Shown: in pieces, positions 24,730 through 33,902 of the stretch
Numbering within the stretch: position 1 is the first letter of the stretch
How the letters are laid out: each line of letters begins with the position of its first letter
Assembly: GCA_035765635.1 (NCBI GenBank)
Contig: DASTWZ010000042.1
Location: 1 to 64,000 of the forward strand
From: EW11 sp035765635
GTDB lineage: Bacteria > Verrucomicrobiota > Verrucomicrobiia > Opitutales > Opitutaceae
Reading direction: 5' to 3'
DNA: 64,000 bases
Translations under genes and position numbers: made by a program
The notes under the pieces: generated by a model
The model's input: only the letters and a program-made list of their open reading frames with translations
What the model was told of the DNA's origin: nothing
The model's database searches: none

Positions 24730-26283
24730 ATGAAAAATTTCTACATCACGACCGCCATCGACTACGTTAACGGATCGCCACACCTGGGCCATGCTTATGA
24801 AAAGGTGCTGACGGACGTTATCGCTCGTTTCCGGCGGCTGATGGGAGACAACGTGTTTTTCCTCACGGGGGTCGATGAACACGGCCAAAAAATCCAGCAG
24901 AGCGCCCGCAAACAAGGGCTTACGCCACAAGCCTTCGTCGACAAGGTGACGCCGGAGTTCATCGAGATGTGCAAACGCCTCAACATCTCGAACGACGCTT
25001 TCATTCGCACGACCGACCCTAAACACAAACAGGTCGTTCGCGACATCCTGCAAAAGCTCTACGACAAAGGCGAAATCTACAAGGCCGAATACAAGGGTTT
25101 CTACAGCACGCGACAGGAGCAGTTTCTTCAGGACAAGGATCGCAATCCGGACGGCACCTGGCCCGAACTTTTCGGCGAAGTCACCGAGATCACCGAGACC
25201 AACTACTTTTTCAAACTCCGCGCTTACCAGGACTGGTTGATCGCGTATCTGAAAACCAACGACAGCTTCGTCTTTCCGCGTTATCGGCAAAAACAAGTCC
25301 TCGAGTTCCTCGCCGAACCGCTGAACGACCTCTGCATTTCGCGTCCGAAAGAGCGCCTCGAATGGGGCATCCCACTGCCGTTCGACGAGAACTTTGTCAC
25401 GTACGTGTGGTTCGACGCGTTGCTGAATTATTACTCCGGCGTCGCGGACAAACCGGAGTTTTGGCCGGCGGATTTTCACGTTATCGGCAAGGACATCCTC
25501 GTGCCGCCCCACGCCGTCTACTGGCCGATCATGCTCAAGGCCGCGGATCTGCCTGCGCCCAAAGCTCTGCTCACGCATGGTTGGTGGTCGATCAACGGCG
25601 CGAAGATGTCGAAGAGCACGGGAAACTTCGTCGATCCAAACGAGTTCGCCCAAACCTACGGCGTCGATGCGCTGCGCTATTTTCTCATTCGCGAAATGAG
25701 CGTGGGGCAGGACAGCGATTTCTCTCAGGCGCAATTCCTCGCGCGCTACAATTCCGAGTTGGCCAACAATCTCGGCAACCTGGTCAACCGCACGCTCAAC
25801 ATGACGAACCGCTTCGGCGGCGCGCAGATTCCGGCGGCGCCGGAAGATCAGGACGCGGAGAAAGAGTTGAAATCACTCTGGGAAAAAACGCGCGACGAGG
25901 TCCTCGCGTTGAACGAAGGCTTTCAGTTTCACCAAGCGCTCGAACGCACATTCGTGTTCATCACGGCGACTAACGCGTACATCGAAAAGCGCGCTCCGTG
26001 GAAACTCGGAAAGTCGACCGACGCGAACGATCAGAATTTGCTCAAACTCTCGCTCGCCACGATGGCCGAAGCGCTGCGCTGCGGCGTGACGTTGCTGCAG
26101 CCCGTCATGCCTCAGACCACGGAGAAGATCTACGGCGTTCTGGGGTATTCGGCGACGTCTGCCTGGACGGAAGAACTCAAATGGGGTTCGTCACTCTCCG
26201 GCCGCAAAGTCGCAGAAACGGCGATTCTGTTTCCGCGTCCGCAGGTCGCCACGGCCGGCGGTGCCGCGGCCGCAAAGGCGTAA
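24730..26283 (+). CDS. metG: Methionyl-tRNA synthetase
   Basis: Class I synthetase of 517 residues, the short form without the C-terminal tRNA-binding appendix. The HIGH-type motif is NGSPHLGHAYEKVLTDVIARF. VDEHGQKIQQSARKQG and WFDALLNYYSG belong to the catalytic domain. The KMSKS loop is INGAKMSKSTGNFVDPNEF. A helical anticodon-binding domain follows (NTLGNLVNRTLNM-like: NNLGNLVNRTLNMTNRF). The connective domain has YKAEYKGFYSTRQEQFL and lacks an obvious CxxC zinc knuckle, fitting the zinc-free MetG class. menF follows 30 bp downstream. Confidence 0.96.
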   Translation: MKNFYITTAIDYVNGSPHLGHAYEKVLTDVIARFRRLMGDNVFFLTGVDEHGQKIQQSARKQGLTPQAFVDKVTPEFIEMCKRLNISNDAFIRTTDPKHKQVVRDILQKLYDKGEIYKAEYKGFYSTRQEQFLQDKDRNPDGTWPELFGEVTEITETNYFFKLRAYQDWLIAYLKTNDSFVFPRYRQKQVLEFLAEPLNDLCISRPKERLEWGIPLPFDENFVTYVWFDALLNYYSGVADKPEFWPADFHVIGKDILVPPHAVYWPIMLKAADLPAPKALLTHGWWSINGAKMSKSTGNFVDPNEFAQTYGVDALRYFLIREMSVGQDSDFSQAQFLARYNSELANNLGNLVNRTLNMTNRFGGAQIPAAPEDQDAEKELKSLWEKTRDEVLALNEGFQFHQALERTFVFITATNAYIEKRAPWKLGKSTDANDQNLLKLSLATMAEALRCGVTLLQPVMPQTTEKIYGVLGYSATSAWTEELKWGSSLSGRKVAETAILFPRPQVATAGGAAAAKA

Positions 26284-26313
26284 GCGTCGCCGACGCGCCC
26301 ACGTCGCGAGAGC

Positions 26314-27738
26314 ATGAAAATCCTGCCGCTGGACCCGCGGGAAAACGCTTCACCCGAGGCCTTGCATGCGTTCCTGCAGCAATGCCAGGCGGTGGCTGCG
26401 CAGAACGCTCACCCCCAACTCGTGAGCATCACGCTCGAGGTCGATGCGCTCGATCCGCTCGCTGTGCTCGAATCCATTTTCGAGCCGACGGAGCGCCATT
26501 TCTACGTGGAGCGCCCGCAGGAAGGGCTGGCCGTCGCGGGCGCGGAGGCAGTGCTTGTCTTCACGACGTCGGGACACGATCGCTTCGAACATTGCCAGCG
26601 CTTCATCGACGAGGCGTTGGACAACACGCTCGCGGTCGGGGATCTTTCCGCGCCATTTTCCGGGCCGCACTTTTTTCACGCGTATTCATTTTTTGATGAC
26701 ACGGAGCCGGGCGAGCCGTTCGAAGCGGCGAGCGTTTTCGTCCCGCGCTGGCAGGTGGCGGTATGGAAGAACCGCACGGTTGCAGTCGCTAACGTTCTCG
26801 TCGACGAGCGAACGCCACTCGACGCGGTCGCGGCGCGTATCTGGCGCGCTCGGCAAAAGTTCATCGCCTTCGATTACGAGGAGCCCGACTTCTCCGAGGT
26901 AAAATCTGTCGGCGCATCGAGTGTGCGTGAAGTCGGTGAAGTCGGCGCCTATCAGAAGGCCGTCGAACGCGCGGTGAAGATGATCGGCCAGGGCGAATTT
27001 CAGAAAATCGTCTTGGCCCGCGCGAAAGATCTGCAGGCGGCATCGGTGTTTCATCCGCTACGCGTGCTGAACGATCTCCGCCAGAAATTCAGTGATTGCT
27101 ACGCCTTCTCCGTGGCGAACGGAAGAGGGCAGAGTTTGATCGGCGCGAGCCCGGAGCGGTTGCTCCAAGTTCGCGACGATTTGCTCGTGACGGAAGCGCT
27201 GGCCGGATCGGCGCGGCGCGGAAAATCCGCCAGCGAAGATGCCGCGCTTGGCGGCGCGTTGCTGCGGAGCGAAAAAGATTTGGCGGAGCACGAGTACGTC
27301 GTGCAGGCGATCGAACGCCGCCTCGCGCCGCTCGGATTGAAATTGGAATTTTCCAACAAACCGGGATTGAAGCGCCTGCCGAACGTGCAGCACCTGCACA
27401 CGCCGATTCGCGCGGCCCTCGCGCCAAACGTGAAGTTGCTCGACGCTCTCGCGCGACTGCATCCGACACCGGCCGTCGGTGGGACGCCGCGTGAAAAAGC
27501 GGTGTCGCGCATACGCGAACTCGAAGGCTTTCCACGCGGTCTTTACGCCGGCGCCGTGGGCTGGAGCGATTGCCGGGGCGAGGGAGAATTTTTCGTGGGA
27601 CTTCGGTCCGCGCTCATCGACGGCGATCGCGCTCGCGCGTATGCCGGTGCGGGAATTGTCGCCGGGTCCGAGCCGGGCAAGGAGTTTGCCGAGACGGAAT
27701 TGAAGTTCCGCGCATTGATCGAGGCGCTGGTTGGTTGA
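26314..27738 (+). CDS. menF: Isochorismate synthase (menaquinone pathway)
   Basis: Converts chorismate to isochorismate, the entry step to menaquinone. The chorismate-binding domain is C-terminal: FQKIVLARAKDLQA, SLIGASPERLLQV, VTEALAGSARRG, EHEYVVQAIERRL, LHPTPAVGGTPREKA, and GFPRGLYAGAVGW, then GAGIVAGSEPGKEFAETE. 474 residues. Because menD follows on the same strand, MenF is preferred to a siderophore EntC-type enzyme. A single CCACGAATCACACGAA repeat arm lies in the 136-bp gap before menD. Confidence 0.92.
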   Translation: MKILPLDPRENASPEALHAFLQQCQAVAAQNAHPQLVSITLEVDALDPLAVLESIFEPTERHFYVERPQEGLAVAGAEAVLVFTTSGHDRFEHCQRFIDEALDNTLAVGDLSAPFSGPHFFHAYSFFDDTEPGEPFEAASVFVPRWQVAVWKNRTVAVANVLVDERTPLDAVAARIWRARQKFIAFDYEEPDFSEVKSVGASSVREVGEVGAYQKAVERAVKMIGQGEFQKIVLARAKDLQAASVFHPLRVLNDLRQKFSDCYAFSVANGRGQSLIGASPERLLQVRDDLLVTEALAGSARRGKSASEDAALGGALLRSEKDLAEHEYVVQAIERRLAPLGLKLEFSNKPGLKRLPNVQHLHTPIRAALAPNVKLLDALARLHPTPAVGGTPREKAVSRIRELEGFPRGLYAGAVGWSDCRGEGEFFVGLRSALIDGDRARAYAGAGIVAGSEPGKEFAETELKFRALIEALVG

Positions 27739-27874
27739 AAACGCATTGAGGCGTGGGTGAATTAGCCCACGAATCACACGAACGGCACGAAATCAGACGG
27801 GCGCCTAATTAAAATCGTTTGAGACGGCTGCGTTCTCGCCTCGCGGCTGCGAGCGCTTAACGTCGCGTCCATCC

Positions 27875-29617
27875 ATGTCGGCTCCGGTCCTCGATTTTCG
27901 AAATACCAACACGCTCTGGTGTAGTGTCATTGTGGAGACGCTGACGCGCGGCGGACTCACGCATGCCGTCATTTCGCCTGGCTCGCGTTCGACGCCGCTT
28001 ACCGTGGCCTTGGCGAGTCATCCCAAGATCGAGGCCATCCCAGTGCTCGACGAACGTTCCGCCGGATTTTTCGCGCTCGGTTTGGCGAAACAGCAACGCC
28101 GACCGGTGCTGCTGCTTTGCACGTCCGGCTCTGCCGGAGCGCACTATCTGCCCGCCATCATCGAGGCGCGGGAGAGTCACGTGCCGTTGATCGTCATCAC
28201 GGCAGATCGCCCTCCGGAAATGCGCGAATGCGCGTCGGGCCAGACCATCGATCAGCTCAAGTTGTTCGGCTCGCAGGTGTATTGGTTTCACGAATACGCC
28301 GTGCCGGAAGCGACAGTCGCATTGTTGCGCTACGCGCGCCAGACGACGGCTCACGCGATCGAGCGGGCGCTGCTCCCATCGCCCGGCCCGATTCACTTGA
28401 ATGCACCATTTCGTGATCCCCTCGCGCCGATCGAAAACGAAACGGCGAAGGCACTTCGCGCATTGATCGATGAAGCGTTTTTTCAACACCTGGCACCGCC
28501 CGCGCCGCCGCGCTTCGACGGCGTGCTTTGGCAAAAAGCCACCACCGCGCGGGGCATTATCGTGGCCGGCCCCGATGATCCAGCGGATCGCGCCAGCTAT
28601 GCCGCAAAAATCCTCGCGCTGTCGGAGGGGCTCGGCTGGCCGATCCTGGCCGACGCCTTGTCTCCACTTCGGCACTACGCGGCAAAGCCTGGCGCAGTCG
28701 TCGTCGCGGCATATGATGCGATTTTGAGATCGGAGAAATTGGCGCGAGCGCTTTCGCCCAAATCGGTCATCTGCTTGGGCGGATGGCCCACGAGCAAAGT
28801 GTTGCGGGCCTGGCTCGAAAGTTCCGGCGCGGAGATTGCGCTCGTCAGCCCACATGTGGCGAATCGTGACGCCTTGCATGGACGCACGCGGCAGATCATG
28901 GCTCATCCTGAGCAGCTTCAGGCGCAGGGAGAGCGCGTGGCCGATGACTCATTTCGCACGTTATGGGTCAGGGCGGAGCAGGTCGCGCAAAATGCATTTT
29001 CGGAGCGCGCGGCGAAGGCGGAACAATTTGTCGAGCCGCGGATCACGCGCGTGCTCGCGAAGACGTTGCCGGCTGAAACCGCGATCTACGTCGCGAGCAG
29101 CATGCCTATCCGCGATGTGGAGTATTTTTGGCCGGCGAATGACCGACGACATAAGCTCTTTTTCAACCGGGGCGCCAATGGCATCGACGGCACGTTGTCG
29201 ACCGCGCTAGGCGTCGCGCACGGCGGCAGACACGCGGTGCTGCTCACAGGCGATCTCGCTTTTTTGCATGATACGAACGGGTTGCTCGTAGCGCGGAAGT
29301 TCCGCGGCAAACTCACCGTGGTTTTAATCAACAACAACGGCGGCGGTATTTTTCAGCATCTGCCGATCGCGCAATTCGAGCCGCCTTTCGAGACGTTTTT
29401 TGCCACGCCGCAACAGGTCGATTTTGCAAAACTCTGTGAGGCCCACGGCGTGGCTTACTCGACAGTGCAAAGCTGGGATCAGTTCGAGGAATTCCTCGGC
29501 GACGAAAGATTCGATGGTGTGCGCGTGCTCGAATTTCGCACGGATCGAGTTCGCGACGCCGCCCTGCGGAAGACCTGGTTCGCGGATGTCGCGCGGGCTG
29601 TCGAGTCGTTAGCGTGA
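27875..29617 (+). CDS. menD: SEPHCHC synthase, thiamin-diphosphate dependent
   Basis: Second menaquinone-specific enzyme, joining 2-oxoglutarate to isochorismate. It shows VISPGSRSTPLTVALASH (substrate/ThDP region), ASGQTIDQLKLFGSQV, FFNRGANGIDGTLSTALGVA, and LTGDLAFLHDTNGLL with VVLINNNGGGIFQHLP, the ThDP/metal GDL...NNNGG motif. 580 residues, normal. Its last 9 bp overlap tail-to-tail with the S2P protease gene on the other strand. menH, menC, menE and menB are not in the window. Confidence 0.95.
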   Translation: MSAPVLDFRNTNTLWCSVIVETLTRGGLTHAVISPGSRSTPLTVALASHPKIEAIPVLDERSAGFFALGLAKQQRRPVLLLCTSGSAGAHYLPAIIEARESHVPLIVITADRPPEMRECASGQTIDQLKLFGSQVYWFHEYAVPEATVALLRYARQTTAHAIERALLPSPGPIHLNAPFRDPLAPIENETAKALRALIDEAFFQHLAPPAPPRFDGVLWQKATTARGIIVAGPDDPADRASYAAKILALSEGLGWPILADALSPLRHYAAKPGAVVVAAYDAILRSEKLARALSPKSVICLGGWPTSKVLRAWLESSGAEIALVSPHVANRDALHGRTRQIMAHPEQLQAQGERVADDSFRTLWVRAEQVAQNAFSERAAKAEQFVEPRITRVLAKTLPAETAIYVASSMPIRDVEYFWPANDRRHKLFFNRGANGIDGTLSTALGVAHGGRHAVLLTGDLAFLHDTNGLLVARKFRGKLTVVLINNNGGGIFQHLPIAQFEPPFETFFATPQQVDFAKLCEAHGVAYSTVQSWDQFEEFLGDERFDGVRVLEFRTDRVRDAALRKTWFADVARAVESLA

Positions 29618-30355
29618 GCTTTCCGACGGCAGCGCGTACAGGCGCTGCAAGAACTTCTCCCAGCGGCGCGCTTCCGTTTCTTCGCGCAGGACATGACGAT
29701 ACTCGAGTTCGCCGGCGAAGAGAATGAAGAGAAACAAAATGCCGCCCATCATGTGATGGAAGACGCACGTCATTACGATGATGCCGCAGACCGCGAGGAC
29801 CTTGCCAATATTCACCGCCCACCGGGTTGCGGTGAGGTAGGGGAGTTTAGCCGCGAGGGCTGCGCGCAGGACGCGCCCGCCGTCCATGGGAAACACCGGC
29901 AGCAGATTGAATGTGCCCATGATGATGTTCATCACGAGAAGCAGTTGCCACGCGCTGAGGTCCGCTGTCGCAAGCGTGCGCCACGAAGGAAGTTCGACGA
30001 AACCGGCCAGGATGGCGACGATGGCGGCGTTCACGGCGGGACCCGCCAGCGCGATCAAAATTTCATGGGCCGGGCGCCGCGGCACGGAATCGAATTGAGC
30101 CATGCCGCCGATGGGGAGGAGCAGGATTCGCGGCACTTTGACGCCAAATGCGCGAGCCGTGAAGGAGTGGCCCAATTCGTGCAGGACGACGCACGTGAAA
30201 AACGCCGCCATGGTCAAAATGTTCACCAACGCACCCAGCCAAGCCTGTTCGCGCCAGCCGTCGTAAGCCACGTACGCGAGCATCGCGAGGAACGTGACAT
30301 GCACGTCCAGACGGATGCCGCGCACGCGGAAAAGCCTAATTGACCACCCTAGCAT
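29609..30355 (-). CDS. Site-2-protease-family (M50) membrane metalloprotease
   Basis: 248 residues with about five to six membrane helices. The zinc motif VVLHELGHSFTARAFGV (HExxH) and the second site FNLLPVFPMDGGRVLRA (NxxPxPxLDGG-like) define the M50B group; IGGMAQFDSVPRRPAHEILIALAGPAVN is typical of the small S2P-like enzymes without PDZ or CBS domains. Such proteases cut within membranes and often serve signalling; the substrate is unknown. The gene ends inside the 3' end of menD and starts divergently from the NtrC-type regulator gene. Confidence 0.9.
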   Translation of the reverse strand: MLGWSIRLFRVRGIRLDVHVTFLAMLAYVAYDGWREQAWLGALVNILTMAAFFTCVVLHELGHSFTARAFGVKVPRILLLPIGGMAQFDSVPRRPAHEILIALAGPAVNAAIVAILAGFVELPSWRTLATADLSAWQLLLVMNIIMGTFNLLPVFPMDGGRVLRAALAAKLPYLTATRWAVNIGKVLAVCGIIVMTCVFHHMMGGILFLFILFAGELEYRHVLREETEARRWEKFLQRLYALPSESSR

Positions 30356-30428
30356 TTGCTTTAATCAAAACCCGTTTTGACGAGAACGCCACGCCACTAG
30401 GCGACTGGTTGCGACGTCCAATGTTCCC

Positions 30429-31955
30429 ATGCCGGAAACTCCCTCGAAAACGCCCACGATCCTGATCATCGATGACGACTCCGAAATTCGGTATTCGTTG
30501 TCCCGAGTGCTCTCATCCAAAGCCTATCAGGTGATCGAAGCGCCGAGCGGAGAAGCGGGCATCGCGATCGTCAAGAAGAGCCCACCCGACCTCGTGTTTC
30601 TCGATGTCCGCATGGGCGGCATGAGCGGGATCGAAGCTTTGCAACACATCCGCTCGAGCAATCCCAAGCAGATGGTGATTTTGATGACCGCTTTTGGGAC
30701 CGCGCAGACCGCGATCGAGGCGATGAAATACGGGGCCTTCGATTACATCATGAAGCCCTTCGACCCGCAGAAGGTGCTCACGCTCGCCGCGAACGCGCTC
30801 AAGGCCCACGCCGACATGAGCGCGGTGCACGACTACAAGCCCACGATCAACAGCGAGGACTACAAGGAGGGCATCGTCGGCAGTTCCCAAGTCATGCAGG
30901 AGGTCTTCAAGATCATCGGCCAAGTCACCGCCAGCGATGTGACCGTAATGATCACGGGCGAAAGCGGCACCGGGAAAGAACTCGTCGCGCGTTCGATCTG
31001 GAAACACTCGCATCGAGCCTCGAAGCCTTTCATCGCGGTCAATTGCGCGGCGATCCCGGACAACCTGATCGAGAGCGAGCTCTTCGGTCACGAAAAAGGC
31101 TCTTTCACCGGCGCGACCGGGCAGCGCCTGGGTAAATTCGAGCTCTGTGACGGCGGCACGATCTTCCTGGACGAAATCGGCGACATGGCCCTGGCCACAC
31201 AGACGAAGATTTTGCGCGTGCTGCAACAGGGCGAGATTCAACGCGTCGGCGGCACCGAAACGATCAAGGTCGACGTCCGCATCATCGCCGCGACGAACAA
31301 GGATTTGGAGTCGATGGTGAAGGCGAAGACCTTTCGCGAAGACCTTTATTATCGATTGAATGTCGTGCGCATTCGCATGCCGGCGCTGCGCGATCGCGAG
31401 GACGACATTCCGCAGATCATCGATTTTTGCGTGCAGAACTTGGCCAAGACGAAGAAGTCGCGCGTGACGAAGGTATCCCCGGAAGCACTACAAATCCTCA
31501 CGCAATACCGCTGGCCGGGAAATGTGCGCGAACTGGAAAACGTGGTGTACCGCAGCGCCGTTATCGCGCAGGGCGACACGATACTGTTGAAGGATCTTCC
31601 CGTCGAAGTTCGCAACGCCGTGGGCCCGGTCGCCGTCCCGAACGAGACGAGCGACGCGCCATTCGAGGTGGTGAAAACGTCGGTCGATGAATCGACGGCT
31701 GTTGCGACCGCGCGGGCCCACGCGGCCCAAATTATCGCCCCAAATGAGTCACCGCTGACCGTCGCGAGCGCGTTGGATTTTCTGCACCGGGAGTTGTCCG
31801 GCGGCCCCGAACCGATCCTGAGTCGTTTGGAGCGCGAAATGATTCAACGCGTCGTCAAAGCCGAAGACGGCAATCTGCTGAAAGCTTCCGAGAAGCTCGG
31901 CATCACGCGCGCGACGCTGCGCAAGCGCGTGGACGAACTCGGGCTTCGCTCGTAA
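30429..31955 (+). CDS. NtrC-family sigma-54-dependent response regulator
   Basis: 508 residues in three domains. The receiver (about 10-125) has the acidic triad IIDDDSE and phosphoacceptor Asp59 (DLVFLDVRMGG), plus KP at 109-110. The AAA+ domain (about 150-390) has Walker A GESGTGKE (177-184), GSFTGA (224-229, where GAFTGA is usual) and FLDEIGDMA (Walker B). A Fis-type HTH ends the protein (LLKASEKLGITRATLRKRVDELG). It would activate sigma-54 promoters after phosphorylation. No sensor kinase gene is adjacent, so the partner is elsewhere. A bidirectional terminator follows. Confidence 0.95.
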   Translation: MPETPSKTPTILIIDDDSEIRYSLSRVLSSKAYQVIEAPSGEAGIAIVKKSPPDLVFLDVRMGGMSGIEALQHIRSSNPKQMVILMTAFGTAQTAIEAMKYGAFDYIMKPFDPQKVLTLAANALKAHADMSAVHDYKPTINSEDYKEGIVGSSQVMQEVFKIIGQVTASDVTVMITGESGTGKELVARSIWKHSHRASKPFIAVNCAAIPDNLIESELFGHEKGSFTGATGQRLGKFELCDGGTIFLDEIGDMALATQTKILRVLQQGEIQRVGGTETIKVDVRIIAATNKDLESMVKAKTFREDLYYRLNVVRIRMPALRDREDDIPQIIDFCVQNLAKTKKSRVTKVSPEALQILTQYRWPGNVRELENVVYRSAVIAQGDTILLKDLPVEVRNAVGPVAVPNETSDAPFEVVKTSVDESTAVATARAHAAQIIAPNESPLTVASALDFLHRELSGGPEPILSRLEREMIQRVVKAEDGNLLKASEKLGITRATLRKRVDELGLRS

Positions 31956-31959
31956 GCAC

Positions 31960-31994
31960 AAAAAAAGGCGCGACCAAAATCGCGCCTTTTTTTT
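31960..31994. terminator. Bidirectional rho-independent terminator
   Basis: AAAAAAAGGCGCGA (31960-31973), a 6-base loop and TCGCGCCTTTTTTTT (31980-31994) form a GC-rich stem flanked by A and T runs. It can end transcription of the NtrC-type gene (+) and of the acidic hypothetical gene (-), whose stops lie on either side. Confidence 0.92.
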
Positions 31995-32009
31995 CAAGGA
32001 GAGAAGAAA

Positions 32010-32720
32010 TCAGTCTTCCGATTCGTCGCCCTCGGCGGGCTTCTCGAGTTCCTGACGGCATTCGTTCATGACGCGCAGCCAGATTTCGCGGAGATCGAAC
32101 AAGCGGTGGCTCGCATCGTTCTTGAAATTCGCCAGCGCCCGAGAGTAGGCGACAGCTTTGTCGTCGAGCAGCGCGAACGATTGATTCAGATCGCGCAGGG
32201 CTCGTTTGAACAAACTGATCGCCATCGCGTAATCGCCAAAGTCGAGAGCATGAATGCCGAGCACGGCTTGCTCCTCGCCGCGATACAGCGAAGTTTGGAA
32301 AGCGAGAGCGAGCGGTTGCGGCACGCGCACGGGATCGGCAGCGATGCGTTCCCAGCCGCGGCGGAGGCTCAAATAAATCGCCTTGGTCGCGACGAAAACG
32401 GGATTCTTCTGCAGCGTGTACGGCTCAGCGTCGTAGTCGTTGATGTCCGGCCGCTCGTCGAGTGCGGGATCGTTTTCCTCTTCGTCGTCCTCCGTGTCGC
32501 CCGCGTCCGAACTCCACGCGTCGCGATCCCAGCCCATGAGATGAGCGGATTCATCCAAGCGGTCAGGGTTATCTCGAAGCTGTTCGTAGAACGCCAGGTA
32601 ACGATGCAAGACATCGTCTTGGTCGCGGAGATAATTTTCCCAATCGAACTCGTTCCAAGCTAGGTCACCGCGATCTTCCCACTCGTTGTCCGAGGGGCCG
32701 TCAGGATCAAAATTGCTCAT
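32010..32720 (-). CDS. Acidic hypothetical protein
   Basis: 236 residues from ATG 32718-32720 (MSNFDPDGPSDNEWEDRG). The N-terminal third is rich in Asp, Glu and Trp (for example SSDAGDTEDDEEENDP) and probably disordered. The C-terminal part is helical, with YLSLRRGWERI, ALAFQTSLYRGEEQAVLGIHALDFGDYAMAISLFKRAL and FDLREIWLRVM. The GEEQAVLGIHALDFGDYAMAISLFKRAL stretch looks like a TPR-style helix pair. No signal peptide. No family is recognised. It is divergent from the acylphosphatase gene. Confidence 0.7.
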   Translation of the reverse strand: MSNFDPDGPSDNEWEDRGDLAWNEFDWENYLRDQDDVLHRYLAFYEQLRDNPDRLDESAHLMGWDRDAWSSDAGDTEDDEEENDPALDERPDINDYDAEPYTLQKNPVFVATKAIYLSLRRGWERIAADPVRVPQPLALAFQTSLYRGEEQAVLGIHALDFGDYAMAISLFKRALRDLNQSFALLDDKAVAYSRALANFKNDASHRLFDLREIWLRVMNECRQELEKPAEGDESED

Positions 32721-32924
32721 TCGATGAAGTCGAAAACTGTTTTTGGAAGGTGCGTCGGAGGGTCTCGAAATGCAAATGGAAAAGCCCAAGAACTGCAGGA
32801 GCCCACGCTAAATCGCGGCGGCAAAAGAACGGAGATGGCGTGCGTCCAGACACGGCCTGACGCACTCGGTTGCGGGTGTTTCTTCTTTGTTGAGATAAGC
32901 CGTAGAGCAAGCACTGTGCCGCCG

Positions 32925-33203
32925 ATGGGCGCCGAGATTCATCACGAAGTCATCCATTACACGGGCCACGTGCAGGGCGTGGGTTTTCGCTACACAACCA
33001 CGCAGGTGGCCAAGGAGTTCGAGGTGTGTGGGTATGTTTCGAATTTGGCGGATGGACGCGTTCTCCTTGAGGTCGAGGGTCAACGAAACGAGGTTAAGGC
33101 ATTTACCGCCGCGGTCGCCGAACGCCTCCACGGCTATATCCGGAAGACGGAGCAAAAGGAGGGTACACGATCTCCCTCCTTTACCGGGTTCACGATCAAG
33201 TAA
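32925..33203 (+). CDS. acyP: Acylphosphatase
   Basis: 92-residue cytoplasmic enzyme that hydrolyses acyl phosphates. It contains YTGHVQGVGFRYTT, the GxVQGVGFR phosphate loop with the catalytic Arg, and CGYVSNLADGRVLLEVEG with the catalytic Asn. The C-terminal SPSFTGFTIK matches the usual FxI ending. Start at ATG 32925, since the 67 in-frame codons before it lie in the divergent promoter gap and are not family-like. It stands just ahead of the sulfate-activation operon (87-bp gap). Confidence 0.92.
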   Translation: MGAEIHHEVIHYTGHVQGVGFRYTTTQVAKEFEVCGYVSNLADGRVLLEVEGQRNEVKAFTAAVAERLHGYIRKTEQKEGTRSPSFTGFTIK

Positions 33204-33290
33204 TTGGCGGACCAGAGGTTACGGGTCTGATCCCGTTTTTCACTTGATCGGGCGGTCTTTGTTTTGGCAAGTTCACTAACTTACTCAACA

Positions 33291-33902
33291 ATGAGCGCTG
33301 CAGAAAATCTGTTTCCCATCTTCGACCGGGTTCTCAGTCGGGGGGAGAAAGAAGCCAAATTCGGGCAGCGAGCGCGGGTAATCTGGCTTTACGGGCTGTC
33401 CGGGTCCGGGAAAAGCACGTTGGCGACGGCCTTGGAGAGGCGGTTATTCGCCGAGGGCCGGGCGACCCAGCTTTTGGACGGCGACAATGTGCGAACCGGG
33501 CTGAACAAGAATCTGGGTTTCAGCGATGCGGACCGCGACGAAAACATCCGCCGAGTGGCCGAGGTCGCGAAGCTTTTTGCGCACGCCGGCATCGTGACGG
33601 TTTGCTCCTTCATCACTCCGACGCGCCAGCAACGCGCCAACGCGAAGTCGATCATTGGCGCGGAGGATTTCATCGAGGTTTTCGTCAAGGCCAGCTTTGA
33701 AACCTGCGCGGCGCGTGATCCAAAGGGGCTGTACGCCAAGGCCAAGGCCGGTGGCGTGAAGCAGTTCACGGGCAAGGATTCGGGGTTTGAAGAGCCCAGC
33801 CCGGAAGACGGTAGTTTCATTTTGGATACGGAAGCGGAGTCGGCCGAGCAGTCGCTCGAGCGGCTCTATCGGCTTGTCGTGTCCCGCATTCAATTTCCAT
33901 GA
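33291..33902 (+). CDS. cysC: Adenylylsulfate (APS) kinase
   Basis: Phosphorylates APS to PAPS in assimilatory sulfate activation. The P-loop is WLYGLSGSGKSTLA; LLDGDNVRTGLNKNLGFSDADRDENIRR is the APS-kinase signature; CSFITPTRQQRANAKSII and DPKGLYAKAKAG follow. 203 residues. It has a short N-terminal extension before the P-loop. ATG at 33291; the nine codons upstream are dropped. The stop overlaps cysD by 4 bp (ATGA), so cysC-cysD are coupled. Confidence 0.95.
   Translation: MSAAENLFPIFDRVLSRGEKEAKFGQRARVIWLYGLSGSGKSTLATALERRLFAEGRATQLLDGDNVRTGLNKNLGFSDADRDENIRRVAEVAKLFAHAGIVTVCSFITPTRQQRANAKSIIGAEDFIEVFVKASFETCAARDPKGLYAKAKAGGVKQFTGKDSGFEEPSPEDGSFILDTEAESAEQSLERLYRLVVSRIQFP

Noticed and set aside
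33204..33290. Possible SAM or other riboswitch ahead of cysC
   Set aside because: The 87-bp gap has no recognisable conserved core or terminator; nothing beyond ordinary leader sequence can be supported.
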